The notes: generated by a model not told the origin, from the letters alone. 64,000 nt of DNA from Chryseobacterium tagetis (GCF_016735585.2 NZ_JAERSE020000002.1:868001-932000); one strand, 5' to 3'; counted from the stretch's first letter, positions 27,246 to 35,558 are shown. Translations and numbers: made by a program.

Positions 27246-27941
27246 ATGAAAATTCAGCACATTTTTTTTGATCTTGATAACACACTTTGGGATCACCGTA
27301 AGAATGCTTATCTTACTATTAAAGACCTTTTTGAAAAAGAAGAAATCTCACTAAAATATAATATAGATTTTGAAGAATTCCATGCGGTCTATCATGAAAT
27401 TAATGAAAGTCTGTGGGAAAAAATAAGGGATGGACTTATTGATAAAGAATACCTGAGAAAACACCGTTTTTATGATACTTTTAGTCATTTCAATGTAGAT
27501 GATGAAGCTTTGTCGATGTATTTTGAAGAACATTTTCTGGATAAGATCTTAAATCATAATGAACTGGTAGAAGGAGCAGACTTTATTTTAGAATATCTTA
27601 AAGCTAAAAATTATACGCTTCATATCATTTCGAACGGATTTAAAGAAGTTACTGAAAGAAAGTGTATTCTGTCCGGAATTGATACATATTTTCAAACGAT
27701 TACCAGTGCAGATACAGTGGGGGTAAGAAAACCCCGTCCTGAAATTTTTGAATATTCTTTAAGCCTTTCGGATGCTACAAAAGAAAATAGTATCCTGATC
27801 GGAGATGATTGGATTGCGGACGTTGTAGGAGCTCAAAACTTCGGAATGGATGTTATATTCTTTGATGTTTTGAACGAAAATCCGCAACGGGAAGGTTTGA
27901 AATCAATTAAACATTTGCTGCAGATCAAAGATTTTTTATAA
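27246..27941 (+). CDS. HAD hydrolase, YjjG-like pyrimidine nucleotidase
   Basis: A 231-residue HAD phosphatase. I use the ATG at 27246; a TTG nine bases upstream is in frame but overlaps the promoter box. Catalytic motif I is FFDLDNTLWDH (nucleophile Asp9, Asp11), motif II ISNGFKE, motif III the Lys of VGVRKPRP, motif IV IGDDWIADVVGA. The cap-domain length and FFDLDNTLWD signature fit the YjjG group, which removes phosphate from damaged or noncanonical pyrimidine nucleotides. The precise substrate is not provable here. Confidence 0.88.
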   Translation: MKIQHIFFDLDNTLWDHRKNAYLTIKDLFEKEEISLKYNIDFEEFHAVYHEINESLWEKIRDGLIDKEYLRKHRFYDTFSHFNVDDEALSMYFEEHFLDKILNHNELVEGADFILEYLKAKNYTLHIISNGFKEVTERKCILSGIDTYFQTITSADTVGVRKPRPEIFEYSLSLSDATKENSILIGDDWIADVVGAQNFGMDVIFFDVLNENPQREGLKSIKHLLQIKDFL

Positions 27942-28190
27942 AATAATCTTACCACAAAAATTTATTTTCTTTCTGAATATTTTAGAGAGTGAAAAGTTGC
28001 AATAAATTGCAGATGGAGCCTCATGGATAATTCGTTTGCTGTTTTGCTAATTCAGTTTTTTGCTCTTTAAAATAATACCGATTTCAAGCAAAATCTTTGC
28101 GTATAAATTGCTCACGTTCTTATTTTTCCTAATTCTTTCCCAAATTCATTGGGAACTTTGCTTCATCATAACAACTAAAAGTAGAAGAAT

Positions 28191-28640
28191 ATGGAAGCAA
28201 GAACTAAAATAACAATCGTATTGGCAGTAATTCTCATTTTAATTGCAGGTTTTGCTTATGGACAAGACAGAGCTATTAATCCCAATCAATTGCCGAAAAC
28301 AGCTAAAACGTTTATCTATTCAAACTTTAAAGGGATTGATATTGGGTCTGCCGTAGAAGACAGAGAATTGTATGGGGTTGATGAATACAATGTTTATCTG
28401 GCAAATGGAATAAAAATTGAATTTGACAGAAACGGAAACTGGAAAGAAGTTGATGGAAAACATCAAAAAATCCCCTATAATTTTATCCCTTCTAACATTA
28501 GGCACTATGTGGCTAAAAACTTCCCACATACATTTATCACTCAGATCAAAAAAGGAAGATGGTCTTATGAGGCAGAACTTTCGAACGGCATTGAATTGGA
28601 ATTCGACAAAAACGGAAACTTTACAAAAATTGATGACTAA
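28191..28640 (+). CDS. PepSY-like (beta-lactamase-inhibitor-like) secreted protein
   Basis: A 149-residue protein with a signal peptide (residues 1-24, ending AYGQ). Two repeats are seen, each ending in a beta strand of the form GIKIEFDRNGNWKEVDG and GIELEFDKNGNFTKIDD, typical of the PepSY-like family of Bacteroidota. It is followed by a half-length relative and then by a two-component pair, an arrangement suggesting that it takes part in envelope sensing. Function of the family is not established. Confidence 0.85.
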   Translation: MEARTKITIVLAVILILIAGFAYGQDRAINPNQLPKTAKTFIYSNFKGIDIGSAVEDRELYGVDEYNVYLANGIKIEFDRNGNWKEVDGKHQKIPYNFIPSNIRHYVAKNFPHTFITQIKKGRWSYEAELSNGIELEFDKNGNFTKIDD

Positions 28641-28658
28641 TCACCGAAATATATCATA

Positions 28659-28883
28659 ATGTTTAACACTAAAAATCTCAACAAAATGGTTAATTGGAAT
28701 GTAATAAACGGAAACGGAGGAAAATTTTCTTCAAAAGAGATCAGGAAAAATATGTTGAATCATCATCAGGGAAATCTCGTGGATTCAATTGAGAAAAAGT
28801 ATAACGAGTATAAAGTTAGTTTGATGAATGGTTTGAGCCTGATTTTTGATGCAGATGGAAAGTATAGAAGAACAAGTATGTAA
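28659..28883 (+). CDS. Truncated PepSY-like protein
   Basis: A 74-residue frame 18 bp after the previous gene. Its C-terminus (YNEYKVSLMNGLSLIFDADGKYRR) matches one PepSY-like repeat, but there is no signal peptide and only one repeat. It may be a remnant of a duplication of the upstream gene, or a real short protein made in the cytoplasm. The palindromic repeat that follows at 28891 could have been involved in the loss. Confidence 0.5.
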   Translation: MFNTKNLNKMVNWNVINGNGGKFSSKEIRKNMLNHHQGNLVDSIEKKYNEYKVSLMNGLSLIFDADGKYRRTSM

Positions 28884-28890
28884 TTAAATC

Positions 28891-28951
28891 TGTCATTCTG
28901 GTGAAGAAAGATTCTCAAATTATTAGATTTTTCCTTCATCAGAATGTTACA
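28891..28951. repeat. Palindromic interspersed element, TGTCATTCTG family (copy 1)
   Basis: Arms TGTCATTCTG (28891-28900) and CAGAATGTTACA (28940-28951), with inner GAAAGATTCT / AGATTTTTCC parts, forming an imperfect hairpin of about 60 bp. It lies between a truncated PepSY-like gene and the response regulator. Same family as 50041-50117 and 60937-60966. Confidence 0.75.
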
Positions 28952-28992
28952 ATTTTGAAAGAACTGAGAATTTAAACCGCTTTTTAATTTTA

Positions 28993-29000
28993 TATCTTTG
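28993..29000 (+). promoter_or_regulatory. Promoter box TATCTTTG of the two-component operon
   Basis: Exact TAnnTTTG match; TTT (28971-28973) lies 19 bases upstream. It predicts a leader of about 17 bases to the ATG at 29024, making the regulator/kinase pair independent of the PepSY-like genes. Confidence 0.6.
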
Positions 29001-29023
29001 AAAGAACTTCATACTTAAAACGC

Positions 29024-29695
29024 ATGAAAATTTTAATTATAGAAGACGAACCCGAACTGAAAAATACTGTGCAGAACTTTCTTGAAGGTGAGCAGTTCAT
29101 TGTAGAATATGCTGAAAATTATAGCTCCGGGCTGGATAAAATTATTTCTTATGAATATGACTGCATTCTTTTAGACATCATGCTTCCTGATGGAAACGGG
29201 ATTGATCTGCTGAAGGAAATAAAGGCAATGCATAAAAAAGATCCTGTCATCATTCTGTCCGCAAAAGATTCTGTGGATGATAAAGTGGCAGGTTTAGAAA
29301 TTGGTGCAGATGATTATCTGGCAAAACCTTTTCATCTGGCCGAGTTGCTGGCAAGAATAAAATCTGTAATCAGGAGAAAAAAGCAGGATGGGGAAGCTAT
29401 TATTTCCTATAAAAATATCAATGTTGATCCTGAAAACAGAAAAGTCCTGATCAATAGGGAAGAATTGGTTTTGAACCGTAAAGAATATGATCTGCTCTAT
29501 TATTTTATTATTCAGCCTCAGAAGACATTACAGAAAACAACTTTGGCAGAAGCGATCTGGGGAGATTATATTGATCAGGCAGATAGTCTGGATTTTATTT
29601 ATTCTCAAATTAAAAATCTCCGGAAAAAACTAAAAAATTCGAATTCTGAAGCTGATTTTCAGGCGGTTTATGGGATTGGCTACAAATTGATCTAA
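29024..29695 (+). CDS. OmpR-family response regulator
   Basis: A 223-residue regulator with a receiver domain (Asp51 in LLDIMLPDGNG, acidic pair EDE at 7-9, Lys in LAKPFHLAEL) and a C-terminal winged-helix domain ending GIGYKLI. The stop is directly followed by the kinase start (29696), so the pair is translated together. Neighbouring PepSY-like genes suggest an envelope-related signal. Confidence 0.93.
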   Translation: MKILIIEDEPELKNTVQNFLEGEQFIVEYAENYSSGLDKIISYEYDCILLDIMLPDGNGIDLLKEIKAMHKKDPVIILSAKDSVDDKVAGLEIGADDYLAKPFHLAELLARIKSVIRRKKQDGEAIISYKNINVDPENRKVLINREELVLNRKEYDLLYYFIIQPQKTLQKTTLAEAIWGDYIDQADSLDFIYSQIKNLRKKLKNSNSEADFQAVYGIGYKLI

Positions 29696-30979
29696 ATGAA
29701 AAGTTCGTTAAAATATTATACTATAAAATATCTGATTGTTGCCTTGCTGCTTATTATTGCGGTTTGGGCGGCATTATTTTATGCATTTATTTTGGATGAA
29801 GTGTATGATAATATTGATGACGGACTGAAAAACAGGAAAATACAACTGATAAAAGCCGTATATCAGGATGAAAAATTATTAAATAATACTGAATTTGCCT
29901 TTAATGAATTTAAAATAGTCCCCGTTTCTGAAGCCGATTATACCAACAGAAATAAATTTTACAACAGGACCTACTATATGGAGTATGACGATGATGATGA
30001 ACCTTACAGAGTGCTGGAAACAGGATTTAAAGATCAGTTTGGAGGATATAGAAAATTAATCGTCAGAACATCTACTGTAGAAGAAGATGAGCTGATTTAC
30101 GATCTAAGCATTGCTTTGGTGGTGCTATATTTTTTTCTGGTCGTAAGTATTGTTTTTGTAAATGGATTTTTACTGAGTAAGGCGATGCGACCGTTTTATA
30201 AAATTTTAGATAAACTAAAAAGCTATCAGTTTGGAACGACTTCTATCCCTGTTCCAAAAGAATATAAGATTAAAGAATTTGAAGAATTAAATATAGAGAT
30301 TGATGAAATGATTGAGCGGAACGAACTTGCTTTTCATCAACAGAAGCAGTTTATAGAAAATGCTTCACATGAACTGCAAACTCCTTTGGCGATTGCCATT
30401 AATAAAATTGACCTGATGATTCAGCATGGGGAGTTGGAAGAGAAAAGTCTGAATTCTTTTGCTGAAGTTAAAAGTGATTTACGAAGAATGGTAGCGATCA
30501 ACAAATCGTTGCTGATGCTTTCAAAAATTGAAAACAGCCAGTTTAGTAAAGTTCAGATTGTTAATTTTAACGAAATACTGAATGATCTGCTGAAGGAATA
30601 CGAAGATTTTATTGAATTTAAAAATATTAAAATAAATGTTTTAGAAAAGGAAAGTTTTATCTCTGACTTTAATCCGGATTTGGCGAATGTTTTATTGTCA
30701 AATCTGCTGAAAAATGCTGTTAAATATAATTATAAGGAGGGAAGCATTCACATCATTATCGAAAAAGACAGAATCATTTTTCAAAATACAGGTTCTGAAA
30801 AACCGCTTGATCATTCGAAAGTTTTTAACCGATTTTATAAACAGGGTTCTGACCAAAATTCAACCGGTCTTGGACTTTCCATTATTATGTCCATTATCAA
30901 ACAATATCCGGGATGGAATATTGCCTACGAATTTGAAAGTGGGCTGCATTATTTTATTATTTCCAAAAATAAGAGGTAA
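29696..30979 (+). CDS. Sensor histidine kinase
   Basis: A 427-residue kinase with two membrane segments (about residues 10-32 and 137-160) enclosing a periplasmic loop of about 100 residues rich in acidic residues (EYDDDDEP near 96-103). The dimerisation motif NASHELQTPLAI has phospho-acceptor His225; N-box LLSNLLKNAVKYN, and STGLGLSIIM is the G2 box. No canonical HAMP domain is obvious in the linker. The acidic loop could bind metal cations, but this is inference. It pairs with the OmpR-type regulator upstream. Confidence 0.93.
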   Translation: MKSSLKYYTIKYLIVALLLIIAVWAALFYAFILDEVYDNIDDGLKNRKIQLIKAVYQDEKLLNNTEFAFNEFKIVPVSEADYTNRNKFYNRTYYMEYDDDDEPYRVLETGFKDQFGGYRKLIVRTSTVEEDELIYDLSIALVVLYFFLVVSIVFVNGFLLSKAMRPFYKILDKLKSYQFGTTSIPVPKEYKIKEFEELNIEIDEMIERNELAFHQQKQFIENASHELQTPLAIAINKIDLMIQHGELEEKSLNSFAEVKSDLRRMVAINKSLLMLSKIENSQFSKVQIVNFNEILNDLLKEYEDFIEFKNIKINVLEKESFISDFNPDLANVLLSNLLKNAVKYNYKEGSIHIIIEKDRIIFQNTGSEKPLDHSKVFNRFYKQGSDQNSTGLGLSIIMSIIKQYPGWNIAYEFESGLHYFIISKNKR

Positions 30980-31027
30980 CTTTAATTTTACCACTGAAAA
31001 TTATTTGTAAATATTTGATAAATAATA

Positions 31028-31035
31028 TATTTTTG
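31028..31035 (+). promoter_or_regulatory. Promoter box TATTTTTG of the zinc-ribbon pair
   Basis: Exact TAnnTTTG match, 16 bases before the ATG at 31052, predicting a leader of about 10 bases. Confidence 0.5.
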
Positions 31036-31051
31036 GAAAAACTAATAATTC

Positions 31052-31903
31052 ATGCTATTTCTTTTCGGTACCGGAAAATCGACTTTAAAAAATCAATATC
31101 CTTTACATCAATGTACCTGTCCCAATTGTCATCAGACCAATACGATGATTGCGGGGACTGTTGCCCGGTATTTTCATTTTTTCTTTCTTCCCGTCTTTCC
31201 AACATCCAAAGATAATATTGCCATCTGCAGGCATTGTAATGCCAATTTTTCTTATGGCCAGTTTACTGATGAAATGAAGCAGGCCTTCGATTCGCAGTAT
31301 AATGTAAACCCCAATTCAAGGCCAATATGGCATGGTTGCGGATGTTTCCTTATTCTGATGGCGATTTTCTTTTTCGTTGTCCTGCTAATCATTGGCTGGT
31401 TTAAATCAAAAGATGAGCCTGAAAAACCGGAAGACAAAAGAGAAGCGTTTTTGAAAACGGATATTCACAAAACGAAGTCAAAACCATCTATGGAAACCGA
31501 CAGTACTTCTTTTTACATTAAAGAATGTTTGGATGGTCTTCTTCAGGATGAACTTGATAAAAATGGGATCGGGTATTTTTCAAAGCAAAACGGAAATAAA
31601 ATTCTGATTATTCTTCATATTGACGATATGAAAAAAATAAAATCTTCTGAGAGGCATTACATGATCAGTATTGTTAAAAAATGTCTTGAACTGCACGAAG
31701 GTTATGAAGATAAAGAATTGTATATAGGAATAGACGGCAGATGGAATATGGTATTGGTTTCCACACCAAACGGATCTGATACAAAAGGGAAATTTGCAGA
31801 TGAAACACTTCTGCTTCCTTTTTATGACAAACCTCAGAACGATATAGAAACTGTAGAAATAAAAAAAGATTCAAACGATGTTAATAGGGAAGGGAAAAAA
31901 TAA
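31052..31903 (+). CDS. Zinc-ribbon membrane protein
   Basis: A 283-residue protein starting MLFLFGTGKSTLKNQ. The ribbon is formed by CPNC (about residues 23-26) and CRHC (about 60-63), around a hydrophobic YFHFFFLPVFPTSK. A transmembrane segment (GCGCFLILMAIFFFVVLLIIGW) near 95-116 is followed by a 160-residue charged domain I do not recognise. It overlaps the next gene by 26 bp; that gene encodes a shorter relative. The ribbon resembles the zinc-ribbon_15 type. Function unknown. Confidence 0.75.
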   Translation: MLFLFGTGKSTLKNQYPLHQCTCPNCHQTNTMIAGTVARYFHFFFLPVFPTSKDNIAICRHCNANFSYGQFTDEMKQAFDSQYNVNPNSRPIWHGCGCFLILMAIFFFVVLLIIGWFKSKDEPEKPEDKREAFLKTDIHKTKSKPSMETDSTSFYIKECLDGLLQDELDKNGIGYFSKQNGNKILIILHIDDMKKIKSSERHYMISIVKKCLELHEGYEDKELYIGIDGRWNMVLVSTPNGSDTKGKFADETLLLPFYDKPQNDIETVEIKKDSNDVNREGKK

Positions 31904-32468
31904 AAGAGTAGCAGAACACATTCAAAATATTAAATGTCCTAGTTGTAATGAAAGTGGAAGTCTTCTGATGGAAGGCTATCAGGAATTTCTGATTTTAGGA
32001 TTACCTGTTTTCCCAATTTCTAAAACGGTACAAGTTACTTGTTCAGCGTGTAAAAAATATTTTCCGCCAAGTTCTATCACTAATGAAATGTATAGAGGGG
32101 TTCAATATATCAAAAGCAAAACAAAGCCAACGGTATGGATGTACCTTCTTCCTATACTGACTGTTGTTTTGGTTTTTTTCGGATGGAGATCGTCTGTAAG
32201 AAAGGCTTCTGAAAATATTTCAAAGATTGAAAAAGTAAAGACCGGAGATATTTATACGGTCGAAACCGGAGATTTATATTATAATAAAATGGAAGTTTTG
32301 TTTGTGAAGGACGATGCTATCATTTTTCATGAAAGCGGGCAGTCTTCTGCAAAGCTTAAAGAAATGCAGTATATGGACAGCTTTTATGGGGATACAGTTG
32401 CTTATTCTAAAAAAGACCTGTTGAAGTTAAATAGTGATCATAAAATCGAAGAAATCGAGCGTCATTAA
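31878..32468 (+). CDS. Zinc-ribbon membrane protein, paralog of the upstream gene
   Basis: A 196-residue protein. CPSC (near residue 20) and CSAC (near 55) make a zinc ribbon around FLILGLPVFPISK, the same layout as in the gene before it. A single membrane segment (WMYLLPILTVVLVFFGW) near 91-107 is followed by a domain of about 85 residues with beta-rich content (VKTGDIYTVETGDLYYNKM). It starts within the end of the upstream gene in another frame. A GC-rich hairpin ends the unit at 32479-32517. Confidence 0.72.
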   Translation: MLIGKGKNKRVAEHIQNIKCPSCNESGSLLMEGYQEFLILGLPVFPISKTVQVTCSACKKYFPPSSITNEMYRGVQYIKSKTKPTVWMYLLPILTVVLVFFGWRSSVRKASENISKIEKVKTGDIYTVETGDLYYNKMEVLFVKDDAIIFHESGQSSAKLKEMQYMDSFYGDTVAYSKKDLLKLNSDHKIEEIERH

Positions 32469-32478
32469 TTAAGAATAA

Positions 32479-32517
32479 AATAGTTTCGGCGGCACCAAAG
32501 GTGCCGCCGAAACTATT
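32479..32517. terminator. GC-rich hairpin terminator, TTTCGGCGGC family (copy 1)
   Basis: An 18-bp perfect stem (32479-32496 with 32500-32517) and AAA loop; core AGTTTCGGCGGCACC. It stands between the zinc-ribbon pair and the convergent trpS gene. The core GTTTCGGCGGC is shared with the hairpin at 51773-51820, and is far more GC-rich than its surroundings. Confidence 0.8.
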
Positions 32518-32534
32518 ATTTAATTTAGAAAAAA

Positions 32535-33503
32535 TTATAATCCCAAACTTTCTCTTACCCTTTTAATCGTATTCGTTGCGATAACTCTTGTTTTTTCTGC
32601 TCCTTCCTGAAGTTTGGCCTCCAATTCCTCAAGATTGTTCATATAGTAAGAGAAAAGTTCTCTTTCCTTTTCAAATCTGGCAAGAATCAAATCCAAAAGT
32701 TCTTTTTTCGCATGACCGTAACCGAAATTTCCGGCTAAGTATTTTGCTCTCAATTCCTCAGTTTGTTCTGGCGTTGCAATTAACTGATAAATAGCGAAAG
32801 TTTTATCAGTTTCAGGATCTTTAGGATCTTCCAAAGATTTTGAATCCGATTCAATACTCATTACCTGTTTTTTCAATTCCTTTTCAGGTAAGAAAATATT
32901 GATGATATTTCCTCTTGATTTTGACATTTTGTGCCCGTCAACTCCCGGAACATATTTGGTATCTTCCTGAAGTTCCGATTGTGGCAAAACAAAAACTTCA
33001 CTCATCTGATTGTTAAATCTTGAAGCGACATCACGTGCGATTTCCAAGTGTTGAAGCTGATCTTTTCCTACAGGTACAATTTCCGCGTCATATAGCAAGA
33101 TATCTGCAGCCATCAAAATAGGATAGGTAAACAAACCTGCGTTTACATCCTGTAATCGGTCTGCTTTATCTTTAAATGAATGTGCTAACGTTAATCTCTG
33201 ATAAGGAAAAAAACATGATAAATGCCAAGAAAGTTCACAGGTTTCAGGGATGTCACTCTGTCTGTAAAAAAATGTTTTTTCGGTATCTAATCCACAAGCA
33301 AGCCAAGCCGCAGCAATCTCGTAGGTATTTTGTTTAAGCTCTTTCGCATCTTTTATCTGCGTTAAAGAATGCAGATTGGCGATAAATAAAAATGATTCAT
33401 TTCCTTCCTGCTTTGAAAGTTCAATTGCAGGAATAATTGCACCTAATAAATTACCAAGGTGCGGTGTTCCGGTGGCTTGAATGCCGGTAAGAATTCTTGA
33501 CAT
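32535..33503 (-). CDS. trpS: Tryptophanyl-tRNA synthetase
   Basis: A 322-residue class I synthetase charging tRNA-Trp. The HIGH-like motif is TGTPHLGNLLGA (residues 10-21) and the KMSKS loop is HKMSKSRGN near 192-200. Length is normal for bacterial TrpRS. It has its own promoter box (33544-33537) and converges on the zinc-ribbon pair with a hairpin between. Confidence 0.96.
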   Translation of the reverse strand: MSRILTGIQATGTPHLGNLLGAIIPAIELSKQEGNESFLFIANLHSLTQIKDAKELKQNTYEIAAAWLACGLDTEKTFFYRQSDIPETCELSWHLSCFFPYQRLTLAHSFKDKADRLQDVNAGLFTYPILMAADILLYDAEIVPVGKDQLQHLEIARDVASRFNNQMSEVFVLPQSELQEDTKYVPGVDGHKMSKSRGNIINIFLPEKELKKQVMSIESDSKSLEDPKDPETDKTFAIYQLIATPEQTEELRAKYLAGNFGYGHAKKELLDLILARFEKERELFSYYMNNLEELEAKLQEGAEKTRVIATNTIKRVRESLGL

Positions 33504-33536
33504 TGTTTAAAATTTATATTAAAAATTAATGAAGTA

Positions 33537-33544
33537 CAAATTTA
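33537..33544 (-). promoter_or_regulatory. trpS promoter box TAAATTTG
   Basis: On the minus strand TAAATTTG matches TAnnTTTG, about 34 bases before the trpS ATG; no clear -33 element. Confidence 0.5.
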
Positions 33545-33609
33545 GGGATTTCTTCAGCAGATTCCACGGATTTTCACAGAGGATTGTGCTTTATCCTTTA
33601 TTAAAGATT

Positions 33610-33776
33610 AATTTAAACGCAAAGATTTTATTTCCCAGCTTATTATTTTTAGAAAGCAAAGACAACTCAATTTGTTGCGCGAAGCTTGAAAATACAACTT
33701 CATCAGATCAACTTGTTGATTAAACTTTGCTCACTTAAAACTGTTTACAATTTAAATTAAAACTTTGCGTCAAAAA
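33610..33776 (-). repeat. Interspersed repeat with inverted ends, copy L1
   Basis: The minus strand reads TTTGACGCAAAG ... CTTTGCGTTTAAA over about 167 bp and aligns along its whole length with 39722-39890 on the plus strand. Internal landmarks are AATCAACAAGTTGAT, TGATGAAG and TTTTCAAGCTTCGCG. The ends are inverted copies of each other (ACGCAAAG / CTTTGCGT). No transposase is inside, so it could be a MITE-like element. Confidence 0.8.
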
Positions 33777-33804
33777 AATGCATAAATCTGCGAGAGCAAA
33801 TAAA

Positions 33805-34449
33805 TTAAGGAATCAAAATCTTCTCTCCTCCAAACTTCGGCTCAACTCCAAAGACCAGATCCCAATACGCTTTAGCCTTAGCAAAATATTCCCTTAGATT
33901 GGTTTTAAGACCAGCGTATTTGTTAACGTCTGCGGCATTATAGCCAAATGCTTCAATCCCGTTTTGTTTGGCTAAAAATACGGCTCTTTCATTATGAAAT
34001 TTTTGTGATATAATTACCAGTTTGGTTTGCCCAAAGATGTCTTTAGCTCTCACCACAGAATCTAAGGTTCTGAAACCTGCATGATCCATGAAAATCCTGT
34101 CTTGTGGAATTCCGTTTTTAATCAGTTCCAGTTGCATATCTTCTGGTTCGTTATAGTCTTCCCTGCTGTTGTCACCACTTACAATAATGTATTGTATTTT
34201 TCCGCTTTTATATAAATCGGCAGTGGCTTTAATTCTGTTGTAGAAATACGTATTAGGCATTCCGTTGCTTAAATTTTTCCCTGTTCCTAAAAGAAGGGCT
34301 GTTTTAGTTTGGGGAACATCTGCAATGGAGTAGGAAACAAAAGCTTCAGTTTCTTTTTTGATGCTGTAATTTGCCCAGGCAATAAAAATAATTCCTGCAA
34401 CAAGAAGAAGCAGGAAAAATTTAAATATTGTTTTACTATTTTTTTTCAT
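33805..34449 (-). CDS. SanA/YdcF-like (DUF218) membrane protein
   Basis: A 214-residue protein with one N-terminal membrane segment (FKFFLLLLVAGIIFIAWA) and a DUF218 domain (ALLLGTGKNLSNG, then YIIVSGDN, IPQDRIFMDHAGFRTLDSVVRA, LVIISQKFHNERAVFLA). This is the SanA layout; SanA affects envelope barrier function and vancomycin sensitivity in enterobacteria. It is the last gene of the ileS-dksA-lspA run, 14 bp after lspA. Confidence 0.85.
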   Translation of the reverse strand: MKKNSKTIFKFFLLLLVAGIIFIAWANYSIKKETEAFVSYSIADVPQTKTALLLGTGKNLSNGMPNTYFYNRIKATADLYKSGKIQYIIVSGDNSREDYNEPEDMQLELIKNGIPQDRIFMDHAGFRTLDSVVRAKDIFGQTKLVIISQKFHNERAVFLAKQNGIEAFGYNAADVNKYAGLKTNLREYFAKAKAYWDLVFGVEPKFGGEKILIP

Positions 34450-34463
34450 TAAGTGTATTGGCT

Positions 34464-35102
34464 TTAAAATTCTAAACCATTTGGGAATGCTTTCTTTCTG
34501 AAAATTAATAACAAAGCTGCTCCTACTGTAATCGCTGAATCTGCAACATTAAAAATATATTTAAAAAATTCAAGATGCTTTCCTCCGATGAGAGGCCAGC
34601 TTTCCGGAACATTCCAGTCTACCAATGGAAAATGAAGCATATCTACTACACACCCTTTCATGAAAGTTGAATACCCATGACCAAAAGATGTGATTTTTGA
34701 AATACCACCATAACCAATCCAACGGTCGATACTTGGATCATATACGGTTCCGCTATCGAAGATTAATCCATAAAACATTCCATCAATTAAATTTCCTATA
34801 GCACCTGCAAAAATCATGGCCATTGGAATGAGAAGATAATTCGATTCTCCTTTTTGTAGCCACTTCTTGAATAAATAGATCATTCCTCCAATTAAACAAA
34901 CTCTTACAATCACAAGGAAATATTTACCGATTACTCCACCAAAATGAAGTCCGTAAGCCATTCCCGGATTTTCTACGAAAGTTAATTTGAACCCGGGAAG
35001 AACAGAAACACTGTCGTCCAGGTTGAAATGGGTTTTAATATAAATTTTTGAAGCCTGATCAATTAATAAAATAAGAAAGGTTACAAATAATATCTTTTTC
35101 AT
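34464..35102 (-). CDS. lspA: Lipoprotein signal peptidase II
   Basis: A 212-residue inner-membrane aspartic protease that removes signal peptides from prolipoproteins. The two catalytic Asp are in GNLIDGMFYG and NVADSAITVGA. Four membrane segments are seen. It is longer than the usual 160-170 residues because of an insertion between the two Asp, as in other flavobacteria. It overlaps the upstream small gene by 1 bp (TAATG). Confidence 0.92.
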   Translation of the reverse strand: MKKILFVTFLILLIDQASKIYIKTHFNLDDSVSVLPGFKLTFVENPGMAYGLHFGGVIGKYFLVIVRVCLIGGMIYLFKKWLQKGESNYLLIPMAMIFAGAIGNLIDGMFYGLIFDSGTVYDPSIDRWIGYGGISKITSFGHGYSTFMKGCVVDMLHFPLVDWNVPESWPLIGGKHLEFFKYIFNVADSAITVGAALLLIFRKKAFPNGLEF

Positions 35103-35293
35103 TACAATCCTTTTGGTTTATAAGGTTTTCCTATTTTTTCGTTTTTCTTATCAACAATGTTCTTGATCGTCTTGTTATTGTGATGGGTGTTTTTGGTATG
35201 GAACTTTTCGAATTTGATATTCATTTCTTTTAAGACACTTTTCAGCGCATTCAGTTCCATTGCATTTTTGGTGTGTACGATAATTGATTCCAC
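35102..35293 (-). CDS. DUF2683-like small protein
   Basis: A 63-residue basic protein (MESIIVHTKNAMELNALKSVL...) with a 40-residue N-terminal part of DUF2683 type and a Lys-rich tail. DUF2683 proteins resemble single-strand antitoxin-like partners, but no toxin gene is next to it. It lies 1-bp overlapped with lspA, in the ileS-lspA operon. Confidence 0.7.
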   Translation of the reverse strand: MESIIVHTKNAMELNALKSVLKEMNIKFEKFHTKNTHHNNKTIKNIVDKKNEKIGKPYKPKGL

Positions 35294-35312
35294 TCTGTAT
35301 TAATTTAAAATT

Positions 35313-35558
35313 TTATTTTTTGGATAATTCATCAAGCCGTTTTCTATCTTTTTCAGATAGATCATTCACGCCGTTTTTACCCATTTTACTCAAAAGCCTG
35401 TCAATTTCTTTCTCACGATCTCGTTTGTCAGAGTTGAACTGATCATCAATCGTATAATTTCGTTTTTCATCAGGAAAGAATCTGTTTTTAATCCATTCCC
35501 GATTGAAAAAGGCAAGAATTGCAATGATGATAATTCCTAAAATTAATACTTGGCTCAT
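35313..35558 (-). CDS. Small single-pass membrane protein
   Basis: An 81-residue protein: one membrane segment (VLILGIIIIAILAFF, residues 4-18), a charged linker and a C-terminal motif LLSKMGKNGVNDLSEKDRKRLDELS. This ending is like the short helical motif at the C-terminus of many Bacteroidota rhomboid proteases (DUF6576-like). Role unknown; the position suggests a link to the envelope genes lspA/sanA. Confidence 0.65.
   Translation of the reverse strand: MSQVLILGIIIIAILAFFNREWIKNRFFPDEKRNYTIDDQFNSDKRDREKEIDRLLSKMGKNGVNDLSEKDRKRLDELSKK

Larger units (their letters stand above)
33504..33804. other. Intergenic region trpS / sanA holding a repeat
   Basis: Besides the trpS promoter, nearly all of this stretch is a repeat element (33610-33776). 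A 64-codon frame at 33529-33723 runs through the repeat and is not called. Confidence 0.7.

Noticed and set aside
27942..28190. Possible small RNA or L-type repeat in the gap before the PepSY-like gene
   Set aside because: Apart from an ATCTTTGCG fragment, no stable hairpin, promoter-terminator pair or known RNA motif could be seen.
33529..33723. 64-codon frame between trpS and sanA
   Set aside because: It runs through the interspersed repeat L1; the matching region of copy L2 does not keep the frame.
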